Source: Bradyrhizobium sp. AZCC 1721
GTDB taxonomy: Bacteria > Pseudomonadota > Alphaproteobacteria > Rhizobiales > Xanthobacteraceae
DNA length: 64,000 bases
Direction of reading: 5' to 3'
Assembly (NCBI RefSeq): GCF_036924715.1
Contig: NZ_JAZHSB010000001.1
Location: 806,001 to 870,000, forward strand
How positions within the stretch are numbered: position 1 is the stretch's first letter; each line of letters starts with the position of its first letter. Positions 10,037 through 19,423 of this stretch are shown piece after piece. The notes beneath the pieces are model-generated. The model was not told the DNA's origin. It saw nothing but the letters and a program-made list of their open reading frames with translations, and ran no database searches. The position numbers and the translations under genes were made by a program.

Positions 10037-10975
10037 TTGTCGGTAGTCGACCACAACGCCATCGATGCCCTGCCTCGGATTTCCGAGGCTGATGTCGGCG
10101 ATTACCTCGCGCTGCTGAAGCCGCGGGTGATGTCGCTTGTGGTCTTCACCGCGCTGGTCGGTCTCTTCATCGCGCCCGGCCACGTCCATCCGGTCATCGC
10201 CTTCACCTCGATCCTGTGCATCGCGGTCGGGGCCGGCGCCTCGGGCGCGCTGAACATGGCCTATGAGGGCGACATCGACGCTTTGATGTCGCGTACCGCC
10301 AACCGGCCGATCCCGCGGGGACGCATCACGCAGGGCGAGGCCACGGCGTTCGGCCTGATCCTGTCGTTCTTCTCGGTGATGACGCTCGGCACCCTCGTCA
10401 ACTGGCTCGCCGGCGCGCTGCTGGCGTTCACGATCTTCTTCTACGTGGTGGTCTACACCATGTGGCTGAAGCGCTCGACCGCACAGAACATCGTGATCGG
10501 CGGTGCCGCCGGCGCGCTGCCGCCTGTCGTGGCATGGGCCGCGGCCACCGGCTCGCTGTCGATGGAGCCGCTGCTCCTGTTCCTCATCATCTTCTTCTGG
10601 ACCCCGCCGCATTTCTGGGCGCTGGCGCTGTTCCGCAGCGACGACTATGCCCGCGCCGGGATTCCGATGCTGCCTGTCGTCGCTGGCCCCGACGCGACGC
10701 GGCTGCAGATCCTGCTCTACACGATCGTGCTGGTCGCCATCGCCGCAGCGCCCTGGCCGCTCGGCTATTTCGATGCGGTTTACGGCGTCACTTCGCTGGC
10801 GCTCGGCGCCGGCATGATGTGGCTTGCGATCGAGGTCTATCGTCACCGCGAAGGCAAGCAGGCGAGCCGCGCCACCCGCCGGCTATTTGCCTTCTCGATC
10901 CTCTATCTGTTTGCGCTGTTTGCGACGCTCCTGCTCGAGGTCGTGATTCGCGCCGTCGCAGCTATGGTCGGGTAG
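10037..10975 (+). CDS. ctaB: Protoheme IX farnesyltransferase (heme O synthase)
   Basis: A 312-aa UbiA-family polytopic membrane enzyme that farnesylates heme b to heme O, the precursor of heme a for CoxA. The first prenyl-diphosphate motif reads [19 protein letters not shown] and the second lies around [23 protein letters not shown] is the N-terminal signature. The start is TTG at 10037, 11 bases downstream of GAAGCGAGA, which may lower its translation relative to coxA. It follows coxA and precedes the small CoxF-like gene. Confidence 0.95.
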   Translation: MSVVDHNAIDALPRISEADVGDYLALLKPRVMSLVVFTALVGLFIAPGHVHPVIAFTSILCIAVGAGASGALNMAYEGDIDALMSRTANRPIPRGRITQGEATAFGLILSFFSVMTLGTLVNWLAGALLAFTIFFYVVVYTMWLKRSTAQNIVIGGAAGALPPVVAWAAATGSLSMEPLLLFLIIFFWTPPHFWALALFRSDDYARAGIPMLPVVAGPDATRLQILLYTIVLVAIAAAPWPLGYFDAVYGVTSLALGAGMMWLAIEVYRHREGKQASRATRRLFAFSILYLFALFATLLLEVVIRAVAAMVG

Positions 10976-10993
10976 GGGGCGCATGGAACGCTC

Positions 10994-11158
10994 ATGGACG
11001 ACAAGCGCAAGCCAGATGGAATCGTCCTCACCGAGGCGCAGAAGCGAAGCCGCCGTCAGCGCTCGATCGCCATTGCGCTCGCGCTCGGCGTCCTCGTCGT
11101 ACTGTTTTTCGCAGTCACCATGGTCAAGGGGCCGGGCGTCCTCGTCCGTCCGTTGTGA
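10994..11158 (+). CDS. Small CoxF-like single-pass membrane protein
   Basis: A 54-aa protein with a basic cytoplasmic N-terminus (KRSRRQR, residues 18-24) and one transmembrane helix (about 25-43), ending in GPGVLVRPL. Small single-helix proteins at this place between ctaB and ctaG are conserved in rhizobial cox operons and are often labelled CoxF; a role in oxidase assembly is assumed, not shown. It begins 18 bases after the ctaB stop. Its TGA overlaps a GTG in the ctaG frame (11155), suggesting coupling. Confidence 0.8.
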   Translation: MDDKRKPDGIVLTEAQKRSRRQRSIAIALALGVLVVLFFAVTMVKGPGVLVRPL

Positions 11159-11163
11159 TTGAG

Positions 11164-11808
11164 ATGCAGAACGAGCCGCAGATCAGCGAGGGCGGAGCGG
11201 AAGGCGAGAGAGTTGCCTCGCGCCGTACCTTGACGCGCGATGCGGCCGTTGCCTCGATCTGCGGCTTCGTCGTGGTGTTGATGGTCGGCGCGTCCTATGC
11301 CGCCGTGCCGTTCTACAACTGGTTCTGCCGCGCCACCGGCTTCAACGGCACCACCCAAGTTGCGACATCGGCGCCGTCAGACGCGCCGCTGCAGCGCAAG
11401 ATCGCGGTGCGGTTCGACGCCAATGTCGGTCCCGGACTGCCCTGGAAATTCGTGCCCGAGCAGAACGAGATCGAAGTCCGCATCGGCGAGGTCGTCACCG
11501 TCTTCTATACCGTGACCAACCAGGCCGCGCGCGCCACCGCCGGCGTTGCCGCCTACAACGTCGCGCCGCTCACCGTCGGCGCCTATTTCCAGAAGATCAA
11601 CTGCTTCTGCTTCACCGAACAGACCATGGGCCCCGGCGAGAAGCGCGAGATGCCCGTGGTGTTCTATGTCGATCCGGCGCTGGCGAAAGACAGCGAGAAC
11701 GATGGACTGAAGACGATTACGCTATCCTACACCTTCTATCCCGTGCGCGAACCGGCACAGAGGCCGCTTGCGGCCGGCGAAACGGATAAACGCAAGGGAA
11801 ACCTGTAA
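11164..11808 (+). CDS. ctaG: Cytochrome c oxidase assembly protein CtaG (Cox11)
   Basis: A 214-aa copper chaperone that delivers CuB to subunit I. It has one N-terminal transmembrane helix (about residues 30-50) ending in [15 protein letters not shown] and a periplasmic immunoglobulin-like domain with the copper-binding NCFCF motif and the [13 protein letters not shown] strand. ATG 11164 is used. A GTG three codons upstream (11155), overlapping the previous stop as GTGA, is an equally possible start. It is part of the cox operon. Confidence 0.95.
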   Translation: MQNEPQISEGGAEGERVASRRTLTRDAAVASICGFVVVLMVGASYAAVPFYNWFCRATGFNGTTQVATSAPSDAPLQRKIAVRFDANVGPGLPWKFVPEQNEIEVRIGEVVTVFYTVTNQAARATAGVAAYNVAPLTVGAYFQKINCFCFTEQTMGPGEKREMPVVFYVDPALAKDSENDGLKTITLSYTFYPVREPAQRPLAAGETDKRKGNL

Positions 11809-11902
11809 GCTCGGAATTCCGTATCTGGCGGGATTTCGCGATTTGATTGTTGAGACGAACATGTGCCGAAGGGAACGGCACATCTAACGGAGAGAGACCG
11901 CA

Positions 11903-12793
11903 ATGGCTACGGCGCACGCGAAGCACCACGACTACCACCTCGTCGATCCGAGCCCGTGGCCGGTCGTCGGCTCGATCTCGGCCTTCATCATGGCCGTGGG
12001 CGCGATCGCCTGGATGCATCACATGTTCGCCGCCGCCCCGATCATCTTCGGCGTCGGGACCATCGGCGTGCTCTATACCATGGCGAGCTGGTGGGGCGAC
12101 GTGATCCGCGAAGCTCAGTACAAGGGCGACCACACCCGCGTGGTGCAGATCAGCCACCGCTACGGCATGATCCTGTTCATCGCCTCCGAGGTGATGTTCT
12201 TTGTCGCCTGGTTCTGGGCGTTCTTCAATTCTGCGCTGTTCCCTGCTGATGCGGTCCACGCCACCCGCGACGCGGTGTTCGGTTGCGGTCCGGGGACGGC
12301 TGCCGGTGCCTGCCCCGTGCCGGGCACCTGGCCGCCGAAGGGCATCGAGACTTTCGATCCCTGGCACCTGCCGCTGCTCAACACGCTGTTGCTGCTGACC
12401 TCGGGCACCACGGTGACCTGGGCGCACCACGCGTTGCTCGAGAACGACCGTCAGGGCCTGAAGTACGGCCTGATCCTCACCGTCGTGCTCGGCGCCTGCT
12501 TCACCGCCGTGCAGGCCTACGAATATGCCCACGCCACGTTCACGTTCTCGGGCAACGTCTACGGCGCGACCTTCTTCATGGCGACCGGCTTCCACGGCTT
12601 CCACGTGCTGGTCGGCACTGTCTTCCTCTTGGTCTGCCTGTTCCGTGCCTATGCCGGCCACTTCACCTCCAAGCAGCACCTCGGCTTTGAATTCGCGGCC
12701 TGGTACTGGCACTTCGTCGACGTGGTTTGGTTGTTCCTGTTCGTCACCATCTACGTCTGGTTCCGCGGCGCGGGACCGGTGGCCGGGCACTGA
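11903..12793 (+). CDS. coxC: Cytochrome c oxidase subunit III
   Basis: A 296-aa subunit with seven predicted transmembrane helices that stabilises subunit I and its proton uptake. Typical motifs are [12 protein letters not shown] at the N-terminus, [14 protein letters not shown], the helix with [13 protein letters not shown], and [28 protein letters not shown] near the C-terminus. An AACGGAGAGAG ribosome site precedes ATG 11903. A strong terminator follows at once, closing the structural operon. Confidence 0.97.
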   Translation: MATAHAKHHDYHLVDPSPWPVVGSISAFIMAVGAIAWMHHMFAAAPIIFGVGTIGVLYTMASWWGDVIREAQYKGDHTRVVQISHRYGMILFIASEVMFFVAWFWAFFNSALFPADAVHATRDAVFGCGPGTAAGACPVPGTWPPKGIETFDPWHLPLLNTLLLLTSGTTVTWAHHALLENDRQGLKYGLILTVVLGACFTAVQAYEYAHATFTFSGNVYGATFFMATGFHGFHVLVGTVFLLVCLFRAYAGHFTSKQHLGFEFAAWYWHFVDVVWLFLFVTIYVWFRGAGPVAGH

Positions 12794-12814
12794 TGCAGGC
12801 TTGACGTGCTACAA

Positions 12815-12842
12815 AGGGGCGGTCGAAGGACCGCCCCTCTTT
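12815..12842 (+). terminator. Rho-independent terminator after coxC
   Basis: GGGGCGGTC (12816-12824), loop GAAG, GACCGCCCC (12829-12837), then TCTTT. A perfect 9-bp GC-rich stem 23 bases after the coxC stop. It separates the structural cox genes from DUF983-surf1. Confidence 0.85.
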
Positions 12843-12847
12843 GTTCG

Positions 12848-12968
12848 CGTGCCCCGGATGCTGCGCAGCGCGCCGCGCTTGCGGCGTGATGCGCTGCTGA
12901 TCCGGGGCCCATCAATGGGTCCCGACTCTGCGATGCGTCACTTCGTGCCGCATCGCGTCCGGGACACG
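12848..12968. repeat. Palindromic intergenic repeat before the DUF983 gene
   Basis: Begins with CGTGCCCCGGATGCTGCGCA and ends in the inverse sense with GCATCGCGTCCGGGACACG, with further internal complementarity (ATGGGCCCC/GGGTCCC region). It fills most of the gap between the coxC terminator and the DUF983 gene. Confidence 0.5.
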
Positions 12969-13010
12969 AATACCCGCCGCCTCTCCCGCAAGAGGAGAGG
13001 GAAGGAATCG

Positions 13011-13400
13011 ATGATCGATCAGACGCAACCCACACTAACCCAGAGCGCACTCCGCGGCCTCGCCTGTCGCTGCCCGCGTTGCGGCAAGGGCACGCTCTAT
13101 GCGGGCTTCCTCGACCTGCGCCCGAATTGCGAAGCTTGCGGCCTCGACTACGCCTTCATCGATTCTGGCGACGGTCCTGCGATCTTCATCATCATGATGG
13201 CGGGTGCCATCGTGGTCACCGCCGCCCTGATCGTCGAAGTCAAATATCAGCCGCCGTTCTGGCTGCATGCGGCGCTCTGGCTGCCGCTGATCGCAGCGAC
13301 CACGCTGCTGCCGTTACGTTCGATGAAGTCGCTGCTGATCGCGCTGCAATTCCATCACAAGGCGGCGCCGGGCCGGCTGATCGACCGCGAGCCGAGATGA
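13011..13400 (+). CDS. DUF983 family protein
   Basis: A 129-aa protein with an N-terminal zinc-ribbon-like pair (CPRCGKG about residue 23 and CEACGLDY about residue 43) and two transmembrane helices. DUF983 genes are commonly found with cytochrome oxidase genes and SURF1, so an assembly role is inferred; the biochemical activity is unknown. GGGAAGGA precedes ATG 13011. Longer in-frame readings upstream run through coxC in another frame. Its stop overlaps the surf1 start (ATGA). Confidence 0.9.
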   Translation: MIDQTQPTLTQSALRGLACRCPRCGKGTLYAGFLDLRPNCEACGLDYAFIDSGDGPAIFIIMMAGAIVVTAALIVEVKYQPPFWLHAALWLPLIAATTLLPLRSMKSLLIALQFHHKAAPGRLIDREPR

Positions 13401-14164
13401 CCGGCCTTTTGGTACGGCGGCGGCCGGTCGCCGGCTTTGCCGTCTTCACGCTGATCATGGTGGCGGTCTTCGCTGGCCTTGGCGTCTGGCAATTGCAGCG
13501 CCGGGTCGAGAAGCACGCGCTGATCGCCAGGTTGAACGAGCGGCTCGCGGCCGCGCCCGAGGCGCTGCCGGCGCAAACGCAATGGCATACGCTGATGCCG
13601 GCCAAGGACGAATTCCGCCGCGTCAGCTTCACCGCGGTCTATGCGCGGCGGCCTGACGCGATGGTCTACAGCGCGGGCTCCGCAGTCCGCGACGATGTCT
13701 CCGGTCCCGGCACCTGGGCCTTCCTGCCGGCGCAACTCGCCGACGGGTCTATCATCGCGGTTAATGCCGGCTTCGTGCAGAACACGATGCAGGACCGCAA
13801 CCAGCAGGATCGCGCGGTCGGTCGGCTCGTGACCGGCCAGCCCACGCAGCTCACCGGATACATCCGTTTTCCCGAAACCGCCGGAACGCTGACGCCGCCG
13901 GAGAGCGTGGCAAAACGGCTTTGGTTCACCCGCGATCATCTCGCGATGGCGCGTGCGCTTGGCTGGGGCGAGGGCGGCAAGGCCGTCGCGCCGTTCTATG
14001 TCGATCTGGAACAACCGGTGCCCGAGAGCGGCATTCCGAAGCCCGGGCCGCTCTCCGTGCACCTCAAGGACGATCACCTGCAATACGCCATCACCTGGTT
14101 CACGCTGGCCTTTGCAGTCGTCATCGCGTTCGGCGTGTGGTGGCGCGCGCAACGTCGAGCGTGA
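13397..14164 (+). CDS. SURF1 family protein
   Basis: A 255-aa inner-membrane assembly factor for heme a insertion into CoxA. The SURF1 layout is complete: a first transmembrane helix (about residues 11-28) followed by GVWQLQRRVEK, a periplasmic domain, and a second helix near the C-terminus (about 228-246) after NHLQYAITWF-like HLQYAITWFTLA. It overlaps DUF983 by four bases, so the two are co-translated. Confidence 0.92.
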   Translation: MTGLLVRRRPVAGFAVFTLIMVAVFAGLGVWQLQRRVEKHALIARLNERLAAAPEALPAQTQWHTLMPAKDEFRRVSFTAVYARRPDAMVYSAGSAVRDDVSGPGTWAFLPAQLADGSIIAVNAGFVQNTMQDRNQQDRAVGRLVTGQPTQLTGYIRFPETAGTLTPPESVAKRLWFTRDHLAMARALGWGEGGKAVAPFYVDLEQPVPESGIPKPGPLSVHLKDDHLQYAITWFTLAFAVVIAFGVWWRAQRRA

Positions 14165-14191
14165 GACCCCGTATTCGTCCGGACTAGCCCA

Positions 14192-14716
14192 ATGGAACCT
14201 TTGTTCCGCACAATCATTAGGTACCACGGTGAGTTCCGGAAGATAGGCCGTTCAGTGTCCATTCACGACGATCGCCATACTCCGTCACCCGCGTCAGCAC
14301 TCGGGACAAGGTATGGCAACGTGGATGGGATCGCGGAATTGGCTGATGATTTCGATCAGGTAGCATTGGTGGTCGACTGGCTGGACGCGTGCCGCAATCG
14401 CGACCTCGCGACATTGCTCGACCTCTATGCTGATGAGGCGATGGCCGAATGCCGGTGCGGCGAGGCCAAGGTCAGTGAAGGCCGCGCCGGACTCGAAGCC
14501 TACTGGCGGCCGCGCCTCGATGCGATCGCACCCACCGCATTCGGGCTGGAGGAAATCACGCCGACCACTGACGGCGTCGTGCTCGACTATCTGAGCCACG
14601 AAGGCGCGCCCGTCCGCATCGCATTCACCTTTTCGCGCGACGCCAAGATCCTGCGCACCACCTGCGCCCCCTCGGGCCAGGCATTGTGCCGGGAAGTTGC
14701 CGCCATTGGCGACTGA
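14192..14716 (+). CDS. NTF2-like (SnoaL-type) protein
   Basis: At most 174 aa. The NTF2-like core starts near VALVVDWLDACRNRDLATLLDLYADEA, continues with GRAGLEAYWRPRLDAI and ends with a beta-rich part. No catalytic assignment is possible; many such proteins are small isomerases, hydrolases or carriers. The start is uncertain: the first 45 residues before the domain look unstructured, and GTG 14255 or GTG 14324 are alternatives. It ends three bases from the convergent histidine kinase gene. Confidence 0.65.
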   Translation: MEPLFRTIIRYHGEFRKIGRSVSIHDDRHTPSPASALGTRYGNVDGIAELADDFDQVALVVDWLDACRNRDLATLLDLYADEAMAECRCGEAKVSEGRAGLEAYWRPRLDAIAPTAFGLEEITPTTDGVVLDYLSHEGAPVRIAFTFSRDAKILRTTCAPSGQALCREVAAIGD

Positions 14717-14719
14717 TCG

Positions 14720-16078
14720 TTAACTCCGTTCTGCGTGTTGCGATTGTGAGGCGGAATCGCCCGCTGGAAGCCGGCAACGAATGCAGGTGCGCCCTGCCTC
14801 GCGCAGCAACTCAAGCGTCCCGCTCAGCGCTCGGACGCGCTCCAGCATTCCCGTCAGCCCCCGGCCGAACACCCGATCGGCCGGAAGGCCGACGCCGTCG
14901 TCGGATACTTCCACGGTCACTTCGCGCTCGTTGATGCCTGTCGCGACATGCATCGATTTCGCTTTGGCGTGGCGGAGCACATTTGTCACCGCCTCCTGGA
15001 TCACGCGATAGACCGTCTGCGACAGCAGGCCATCGACCTCGTTCAGATCAGCGTCGATCTGCGACGTCACTTTGAGATCAGGCGACTGCGCCTTCGCATT
15101 CCGCAGCAGCGTCTGGATGCTCTTCTCCAGGCCGAGCTCCTGAATGTAGAGCGGCCGCAGGCGGTCGAGGATGCGGCGGTTCGCCTGCTGCAAGGTTTCG
15201 ACCGACTGCAAAATGCCATCGGCCGCGCTCCTCAGCTCCGCGTTCGCGGACGGGATGGTTTCCAAGAGCGCCACCGTGTTGGCGCGGATCCCGAACAGCA
15301 GCGGCCCGAGCTCATCATGGAGCTCGCGCGCCATGTCCTGCCGCTCGTCATCCTGCAGCGACATGATCCGGCGCAGCAGGCTACGATTATCCTGGCTGAG
15401 GCGATTGAGGGTCCGGGCGAGTTCGTTGGCTTCCTGCGCGCTCCTGCGGATCTCGGGCGGACCGGCAGGGGAAATTAGCTGTTCGTAATTCCCCGTTCGC
15501 ATGCGGGTCAGGCCGTCGCCGAGATTTTGCAGCGGCACCGATGCGGAGCGCACGGAGAAGTGGGCAATCGCCCCCGTCAGCAGCATCAGGACAGTTCCGG
15601 AGCAGGCGATCGCCAGAAATCCGATCCACTTTTCGTAGATGTCGGCGGACATGTCCGGCGCAAATACGATGTCGCCGACCTGCTTCCCCTCGACCATCAC
15701 GGGGAAGGCTGTCCCGATTTCGGGGATGGCGAGGAGGCGGACGAACCACTCAGGCACCGTACCCAGGGGAGTCTGCACCTCGGGAGGGTAAACATCGAGA
15801 TCGGTCCCGAGGCGCCGAAACCGGATTGTTTCCGACGTTCCAAGTGATTGCACGAACGCCTCGAGGGTTGCTTGCGGATTGGCCGAGGCTTCAAGCGCAG
15901 CGTTGAGCGCCGTCGCGACCGTTTTGGCCGAGCGAGTCCCTGGCTCGGCCTCCTCCACAAGTTGCGCAGAGGCAAAGATCTGGAGCGAAACAGCTCCGGC
16001 CAGCAGGGCGGCCACGAACATCAGGCCGAGCGGCAGCAACAGCCGCGTTCTAAGAGAAAGCCTTTCCCAGATTTGCAC
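14720..16078 (-). CDS. NarL-system type sensor histidine kinase
   Basis: A 452-aa membrane kinase: transmembrane helices at about residues 11-33 and 152-174 enclosing a periplasmic domain of about 118 residues, a HAMP linker, then a HisKA_3 box DDERQDMARELHDELG with phospho-acceptor His254. The ATPase has the N box EAVTNVLRHA and the G1 box DDGVGLP. It is divergent, across 74 bases, from a LuxR-type response regulator that is its obvious partner. The signal is unknown; no CxxC or heme motif is seen in the sensor part. Confidence 0.92.
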   Translation of the reverse strand: MQIWERLSLRTRLLLPLGLMFVAALLAGAVSLQIFASAQLVEEAEPGTRSAKTVATALNAALEASANPQATLEAFVQSLGTSETIRFRRLGTDLDVYPPEVQTPLGTVPEWFVRLLAIPEIGTAFPVMVEGKQVGDIVFAPDMSADIYEKWIGFLAIACSGTVLMLLTGAIAHFSVRSASVPLQNLGDGLTRMRTGNYEQLISPAGPPEIRRSAQEANELARTLNRLSQDNRSLLRRIMSLQDDERQDMARELHDELGPLLFGIRANTVALLETIPSANAELRSAADGILQSVETLQQANRRILDRLRPLYIQELGLEKSIQTLLRNAKAQSPDLKVTSQIDADLNEVDGLLSQTVYRVIQEAVTNVLRHAKAKSMHVATGINEREVTVEVSDDGVGLPADRVFGRGLTGMLERVRALSGTLELLREAGRTCIRCRLPAGDSASQSQHAERS

Positions 16079-16152
16079 TATTTTAGTTCCCGCAACCCAA
16101 GATTTCTCTTTTCAAATACCGCCAACCGCTTATTTATCCCGAAAGGGGATGG

Positions 16153-16800
16153 ATGATGCAAAATTCCGCCAGATCGGCAACGAAGGTATTGATCGTCGAC
16201 GACCATCCGGTGGTCCTTTCCGGTTGCCGTTCGCTGTTCGCCTCGGACAATTCCGTCAAGATCGAGGAGGCCACCGACGCCAAGTCCGGCCACCGCGCTT
16301 ACATTGCCAGGAAGCCCGACGTCACGGTTATCGACATCAAGCTTCCCGACGTTTCCGGATTCGAGCTGATGCGGCGCATCCGCAAGGACGATCCGGGCGC
16401 CCGGATCATCATGTTTAGCATGAATGACGATCCGGCGTTCGTCGTTCGCGCCATCGAGATGGGCGCGCAGGGCTATGTTTCGAAGGGCGACGATCCGCGG
16501 ATGCTGGTGAGGGCCGTCCGCAAGGTGGCCGCGGGCGAGAATTTCATTTCACCGCAACTGGCGGAGGCGGTGACGTTTTCAGGCGCGTCGATCAAGGCCA
16601 ATCCGGCATCGCTGATGACGGCACGCGAGCTGGAAATCCTGCGGCTGTTGGGCCGTGGCGACAAGATCGTCGAGGTCGCCGACGCGCTGGAGATTTCTTA
16701 CAAGACGGTGGCCAACACCACCTCGCTGCTCAAGCAGAAGCTCGGCGCCAAGAACCATTCGGACTTGATCCGGATCGCGGTCGAGCTGGGGCTCGGCTGA
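16153..16800 (+). CDS. LuxR-family response regulator
   Basis: A 215-aa protein. The receiver domain has VDDHP near the N-terminus, phospho-acceptor Asp61 in VIDIKLPD, and the switch Lys in GYVSKGDD. A LuxR helix-turn-helix follows (TARELEILRLLGRGDK, then ISYKTVANTTSLLKQKLG). The second Met (16156) may be the true start. It pairs with the divergent HisKA_3 kinase. The targets are unknown, but the overlapping promoter region suggests autoregulation. Confidence 0.93.
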   Translation: MMQNSARSATKVLIVDDHPVVLSGCRSLFASDNSVKIEEATDAKSGHRAYIARKPDVTVIDIKLPDVSGFELMRRIRKDDPGARIIMFSMNDDPAFVVRAIEMGAQGYVSKGDDPRMLVRAVRKVAAGENFISPQLAEAVTFSGASIKANPASLMTARELEILRLLGRGDKIVEVADALEISYKTVANTTSLLKQKLGAKNHSDLIRIAVELGLG

Positions 16801-16996
16801 ACGCTAGCATCCGCGTGGGCTAGACCGGCTGCGCCGCGCGGGCGCGACCCGCTCGCGCCGCTGCAATTCGCGTATCACCCACAAGTCGATTTTGTTCCGC
16901 TGCGACCAAGCAAGAAGGATGAAGCGGATAGTCCGCCGTCAGTTGACGGGAAAAATAGGCAAAGTAACCTCGCGGCGCATTTGCAAGGAGAGCTGG

Positions 16997-17209
16997 ATGA
17001 ACAGCCCCGATATCGCAGAAGCCGCCTTTGCACGGGCCTGGAGCGTCTACCGCCTGATCCACAGCGGTATCGACGAGAACGATGCACGCCGCGCCAGCCT
17101 CCAGCGCTTTATCCGCCAGCGCTGCACGACGGGCGAGACCGACACTGAGCTGCTGGCGGTCGAGGGGCTCAAATATCTCAAAAGCCTGGAACGACCCCAA
17201 GAGGACTAG
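16997..17209 (+). CDS. Small conserved hypothetical protein
   Basis: A 70-aa acidic/basic helical protein beginning MNSPDIAEAAFARAWSVYRL, with no membrane segment or known motif. A strong AAGGAG ribosome site lies 7 bases before ATG 16997, which supports the gene over the longer in-frame reading from 16892. No function is proposed. Confidence 0.7.
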   Translation: MNSPDIAEAAFARAWSVYRLIHSGIDENDARRASLQRFIRQRCTTGETDTELLAVEGLKYLKSLERPQED

Positions 17210-17220
17210 TTCGCCGCCGC

Positions 17221-17248
17221 TTGGTCCGACGGTTCATCCTCGTTAGAT
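17221..17248 (+). promoter_or_regulatory. Possible sigma-70-like promoter
   Basis: TTGGTC (17221-17226) and TTAGAT (17243-17248) are separated by 16 bases. It lies upstream of the very small ORF at 17311 and the terminator at 17378-17407. It fits the consensus only moderately. Confidence 0.35.
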
Positions 17249-17310
17249 CGGGAAAAACTGGAACAATCGATTCCCTCGCGCGTTGCCGGCATCATTGGAG
17301 CCTTACCCGG

Positions 17311-17361
17311 ATGGCGGCCGAAACCAACATGGAAACCATGACGGTCTGCACAAATCAGTGA
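17311..17361 (+). CDS. Possible 16-aa peptide ORF in a short transcription unit
   Basis: ATG GCG ... CAG TGA encodes 16 residues including METMTVCTNQ. A GGAG lies 10 bases upstream and a terminator hairpin starts 17 bases after the stop. The unit (promoter-like boxes, mini-ORF, terminator) would be about 155 nt. It may be a leader peptide, a microprotein, or simply part of a small RNA. Coding is unproven. Confidence 0.3.
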   Translation: MAAETNMETMTVCTNQ

Positions 17362-17377
17362 CGGACCCTTCCAGGAG

Positions 17378-17407
17378 AGAGGGCCGCAGGTTCGCCTGCG
17401 GCCCTCT
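17378..17407 (+). terminator. Strong hairpin terminator
   Basis: AGAGGGCCGCAGG (17378-17390), loop TTCG, CCTGCGGCCCTCT (17395-17407), then TGTT. A perfect 13-bp stem with a stable tetraloop. From here to 17809 (about 400 bases) no credible gene is seen, only an ATTCATGAAT palindrome at 17565-17574 in the paoA upstream region. Confidence 0.75.
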
Positions 17408-17809
17408 TGTTGGGCCGGCAACAAGCATCAGCGCCGGCAATCCAGCGCCTCAACCAGCACAGCAGAGGCGGCGTGAAACACCGAGCTGCGCCGCCGCCCG
17501 GGTGAGACTTCTTTCGCGCGCCACTGCAAGGAACGCGGTGAGATCACTAACGTTTTGCCGCGCCATTCATGAATCCAATTCATAGGTATAAATCAATTGT
17601 GCCATCTAATAGAGCGCGCCTGTGGCGTCTAGATGTCGGGCCCGGCGTGGCTCGCACCGTCGCGCTCTATCAAACGTGAACGCGGGCCAGGAACAGCCGA
17701 AACGCGGCGCAGTTACAGGAGCGCAGCCGGATATTTCACGCGGGCAGCGGCAAAGACGCGCCCTACCTCGAACGTGATCCGGGCAAAAAAGCACAAACGG
17801 GAACACGAC

Positions 17810-18460
17810 ATGAAAAGTCCGAGCGACTTCGAATTATCGCGGCGTAAGCTGTTGGCGGGAAGCGCCGCATCGATAGCGCTGACGGCGGCGCCATCCATCG
17901 TCAATGCGCAAGTGCCTGCCGTGGAGGCTGCCGTCGCTGACGTCTCTGCCGTATGGAAAGTCTCCTTCACCGTGAACGGAGCGGCGCGCGGCCTTACGCT
18001 CGACCCGAGAACCACGCTGCTCGACGCGCTGCGCGAGCACCTGCATCTCACCGGCACCAAGAAGGGTTGCGATCACGGCCAGTGCGGCGCCTGCTCCGTC
18101 ATCGTTGGCGGAAGGCGGATCAATTCGTGCATGACGCTCGCCGTGATGCACGAAGGCGAGCGCATTACGACCATCGAGGGGCTCGGCACGCCCGAGAACA
18201 TGCACCCGATGCAGGCCGCTTTCGTCAAGCACGACGGTTACCAATGCGGCTATTGCACGCCGGGACAAATTTGCTCGGCCGTCGCAGTGCTCGACGAGAT
18301 CAAGGCCGGCATTCCGAGCCACGTCAGCACCGACCTGAACACGCCGCCGCAACTCAGTAATTCCGAGCTCCGCGAGCGCATGAGCGGCAACATCTGCCGT
18401 TGCGGCGCCTATTCCAACATCGCCGAGGCAATATCGGAAGTCGCCGGGAGGCCCGCATGA
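17810..18460 (+). CDS. paoA: Aldehyde oxidoreductase iron-sulfur subunit (PaoA-like), Tat-exported
   Basis: A 216-aa xanthine-oxidase-family small subunit. A twin-arginine leader ([12 protein letters not shown], residues 10-21) precedes two [2Fe-2S] domains. The plant-type cluster uses Cys87, Cys92, Cys95 and Cys107, and the alpha-helical cluster uses Cys146, Cys149, Cys196 and Cys198 (CGYCTPGQ and CRCG). It passes electrons from the molybdenum subunit to FAD. The whole complex would reach the periplasm by hitchhiking on this leader, as in E. coli PaoABC. Its TGA overlaps the paoB ATG. Confidence 0.93.
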   Translation: MKSPSDFELSRRKLLAGSAASIALTAAPSIVNAQVPAVEAAVADVSAVWKVSFTVNGAARGLTLDPRTTLLDALREHLHLTGTKKGCDHGQCGACSVIVGGRRINSCMTLAVMHEGERITTIEGLGTPENMHPMQAAFVKHDGYQCGYCTPGQICSAVAVLDEIKAGIPSHVSTDLNTPPQLSNSELRERMSGNICRCGAYSNIAEAISEVAGRPA

Positions 18461-19407
18461 GATCATTCACCTACGAACGCGCCCGCACGCCGGCTGAGGC
18501 TGCCGCTTCCGCGATGCGCAAGCCGGATGCCAAATTCATCGCCGGTGGCACCAATCTCCTGGACCTGATGAAACTCGAGATCGAGACGCCGGCCCATCTG
18601 ATCGACGTCAACGGCCTTGCACTCGACAAGATCGAACCGACGCAAGAGGGCGGACTACGCATCGGCGCGCTGGTCCGAAACACCGATCTCGCCGCGGACA
18701 CGCGCGTGCGGCGCGACTACGGCGTATTGTCGCGCGCGCTGCTCGCGGGCGCCTCGGGGCAACTGCGCAACATGGCGACGACGGCAGGCAATCTGCTGCA
18801 GCGAACGCGCTGCCCTTACTTCTATGACACCAACCAGTCCTGCAATAAACGGAAGCCCGGCAGCGGCTGTGCGGCGATCGGCGGCTTCAGCCGCCAGCAT
18901 GCCGTCGTTGGCGCAAGCGAGGCCTGCATAGCGACCCATCCGAGCGACATGGCGGTGGCGATGCGCGCGCTCGATGCCACCGTCGAAACCGTGCGGCCCG
19001 ACGGCGCGACGCGAACGATCCCGATTGCCGAATTTTACCGTCTGCCCGGCGATACGCCGCATATCGAAACGACGTTGATGCCGGGCGAGTTGATCACGGC
19101 GGTGACGCTGCCAAAACCTGTTGGTGGCAAGCAGATCTACCGCAAGGTGCGCGACCGCGCCTCTTACGCCTTCGCGCTGGTATCGGTGGCTGCGATCGTG
19201 CAGCGCGACGGAACGGGACGCGTCGCGCTCGGCGGCGTCGCGCACAAGCCATGGCGTGTCGAGGCGGCCGAGGCCCAGATGCAGCGTGGCGCCAAGGCGG
19301 TCGCCGCACAGTTGCTCGCCGACGCCAAGCCGACGCGGGAGAATGCATTCAAGGTGGCGCTGGCCGAACGCACGTTGGGCGCCGTGCTGGCTGAAGCGAA
19401 AGGCTGA
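18457..19407 (+). CDS. paoB: Aldehyde oxidoreductase FAD subunit (PaoB-like)
   Basis: A 316-aa CO-dehydrogenase-type FAD subunit: [13 protein letters not shown] is the FAD pyrophosphate loop and [19 protein letters not shown] the second FAD motif. Four cysteines (119, 129, 138, 157) lie in an insertion matching the extra [4Fe-4S] site known in E. coli PaoB. No signal peptide is present, consistent with co-export with PaoA. ATG 18457 overlaps the paoA stop by four bases. Confidence 0.92.
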   Translation: MRSFTYERARTPAEAAASAMRKPDAKFIAGGTNLLDLMKLEIETPAHLIDVNGLALDKIEPTQEGGLRIGALVRNTDLAADTRVRRDYGVLSRALLAGASGQLRNMATTAGNLLQRTRCPYFYDTNQSCNKRKPGSGCAAIGGFSRQHAVVGASEACIATHPSDMAVAMRALDATVETVRPDGATRTIPIAEFYRLPGDTPHIETTLMPGELITAVTLPKPVGGKQIYRKVRDRASYAFALVSVAAIVQRDGTGRVALGGVAHKPWRVEAAEAQMQRGAKAVAAQLLADAKPTRENAFKVALAERTLGAVLAEAKG

Positions 19408-19423
19408 TCCGAAAGGTTGATCC

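Noticed and set aside
10462..11163. Apparent long N-terminal extension of CtaG
   Set aside because: It is an out-of-frame reading of ctaB; CtaG starts at 11155/11164 after the CoxF-like gene.
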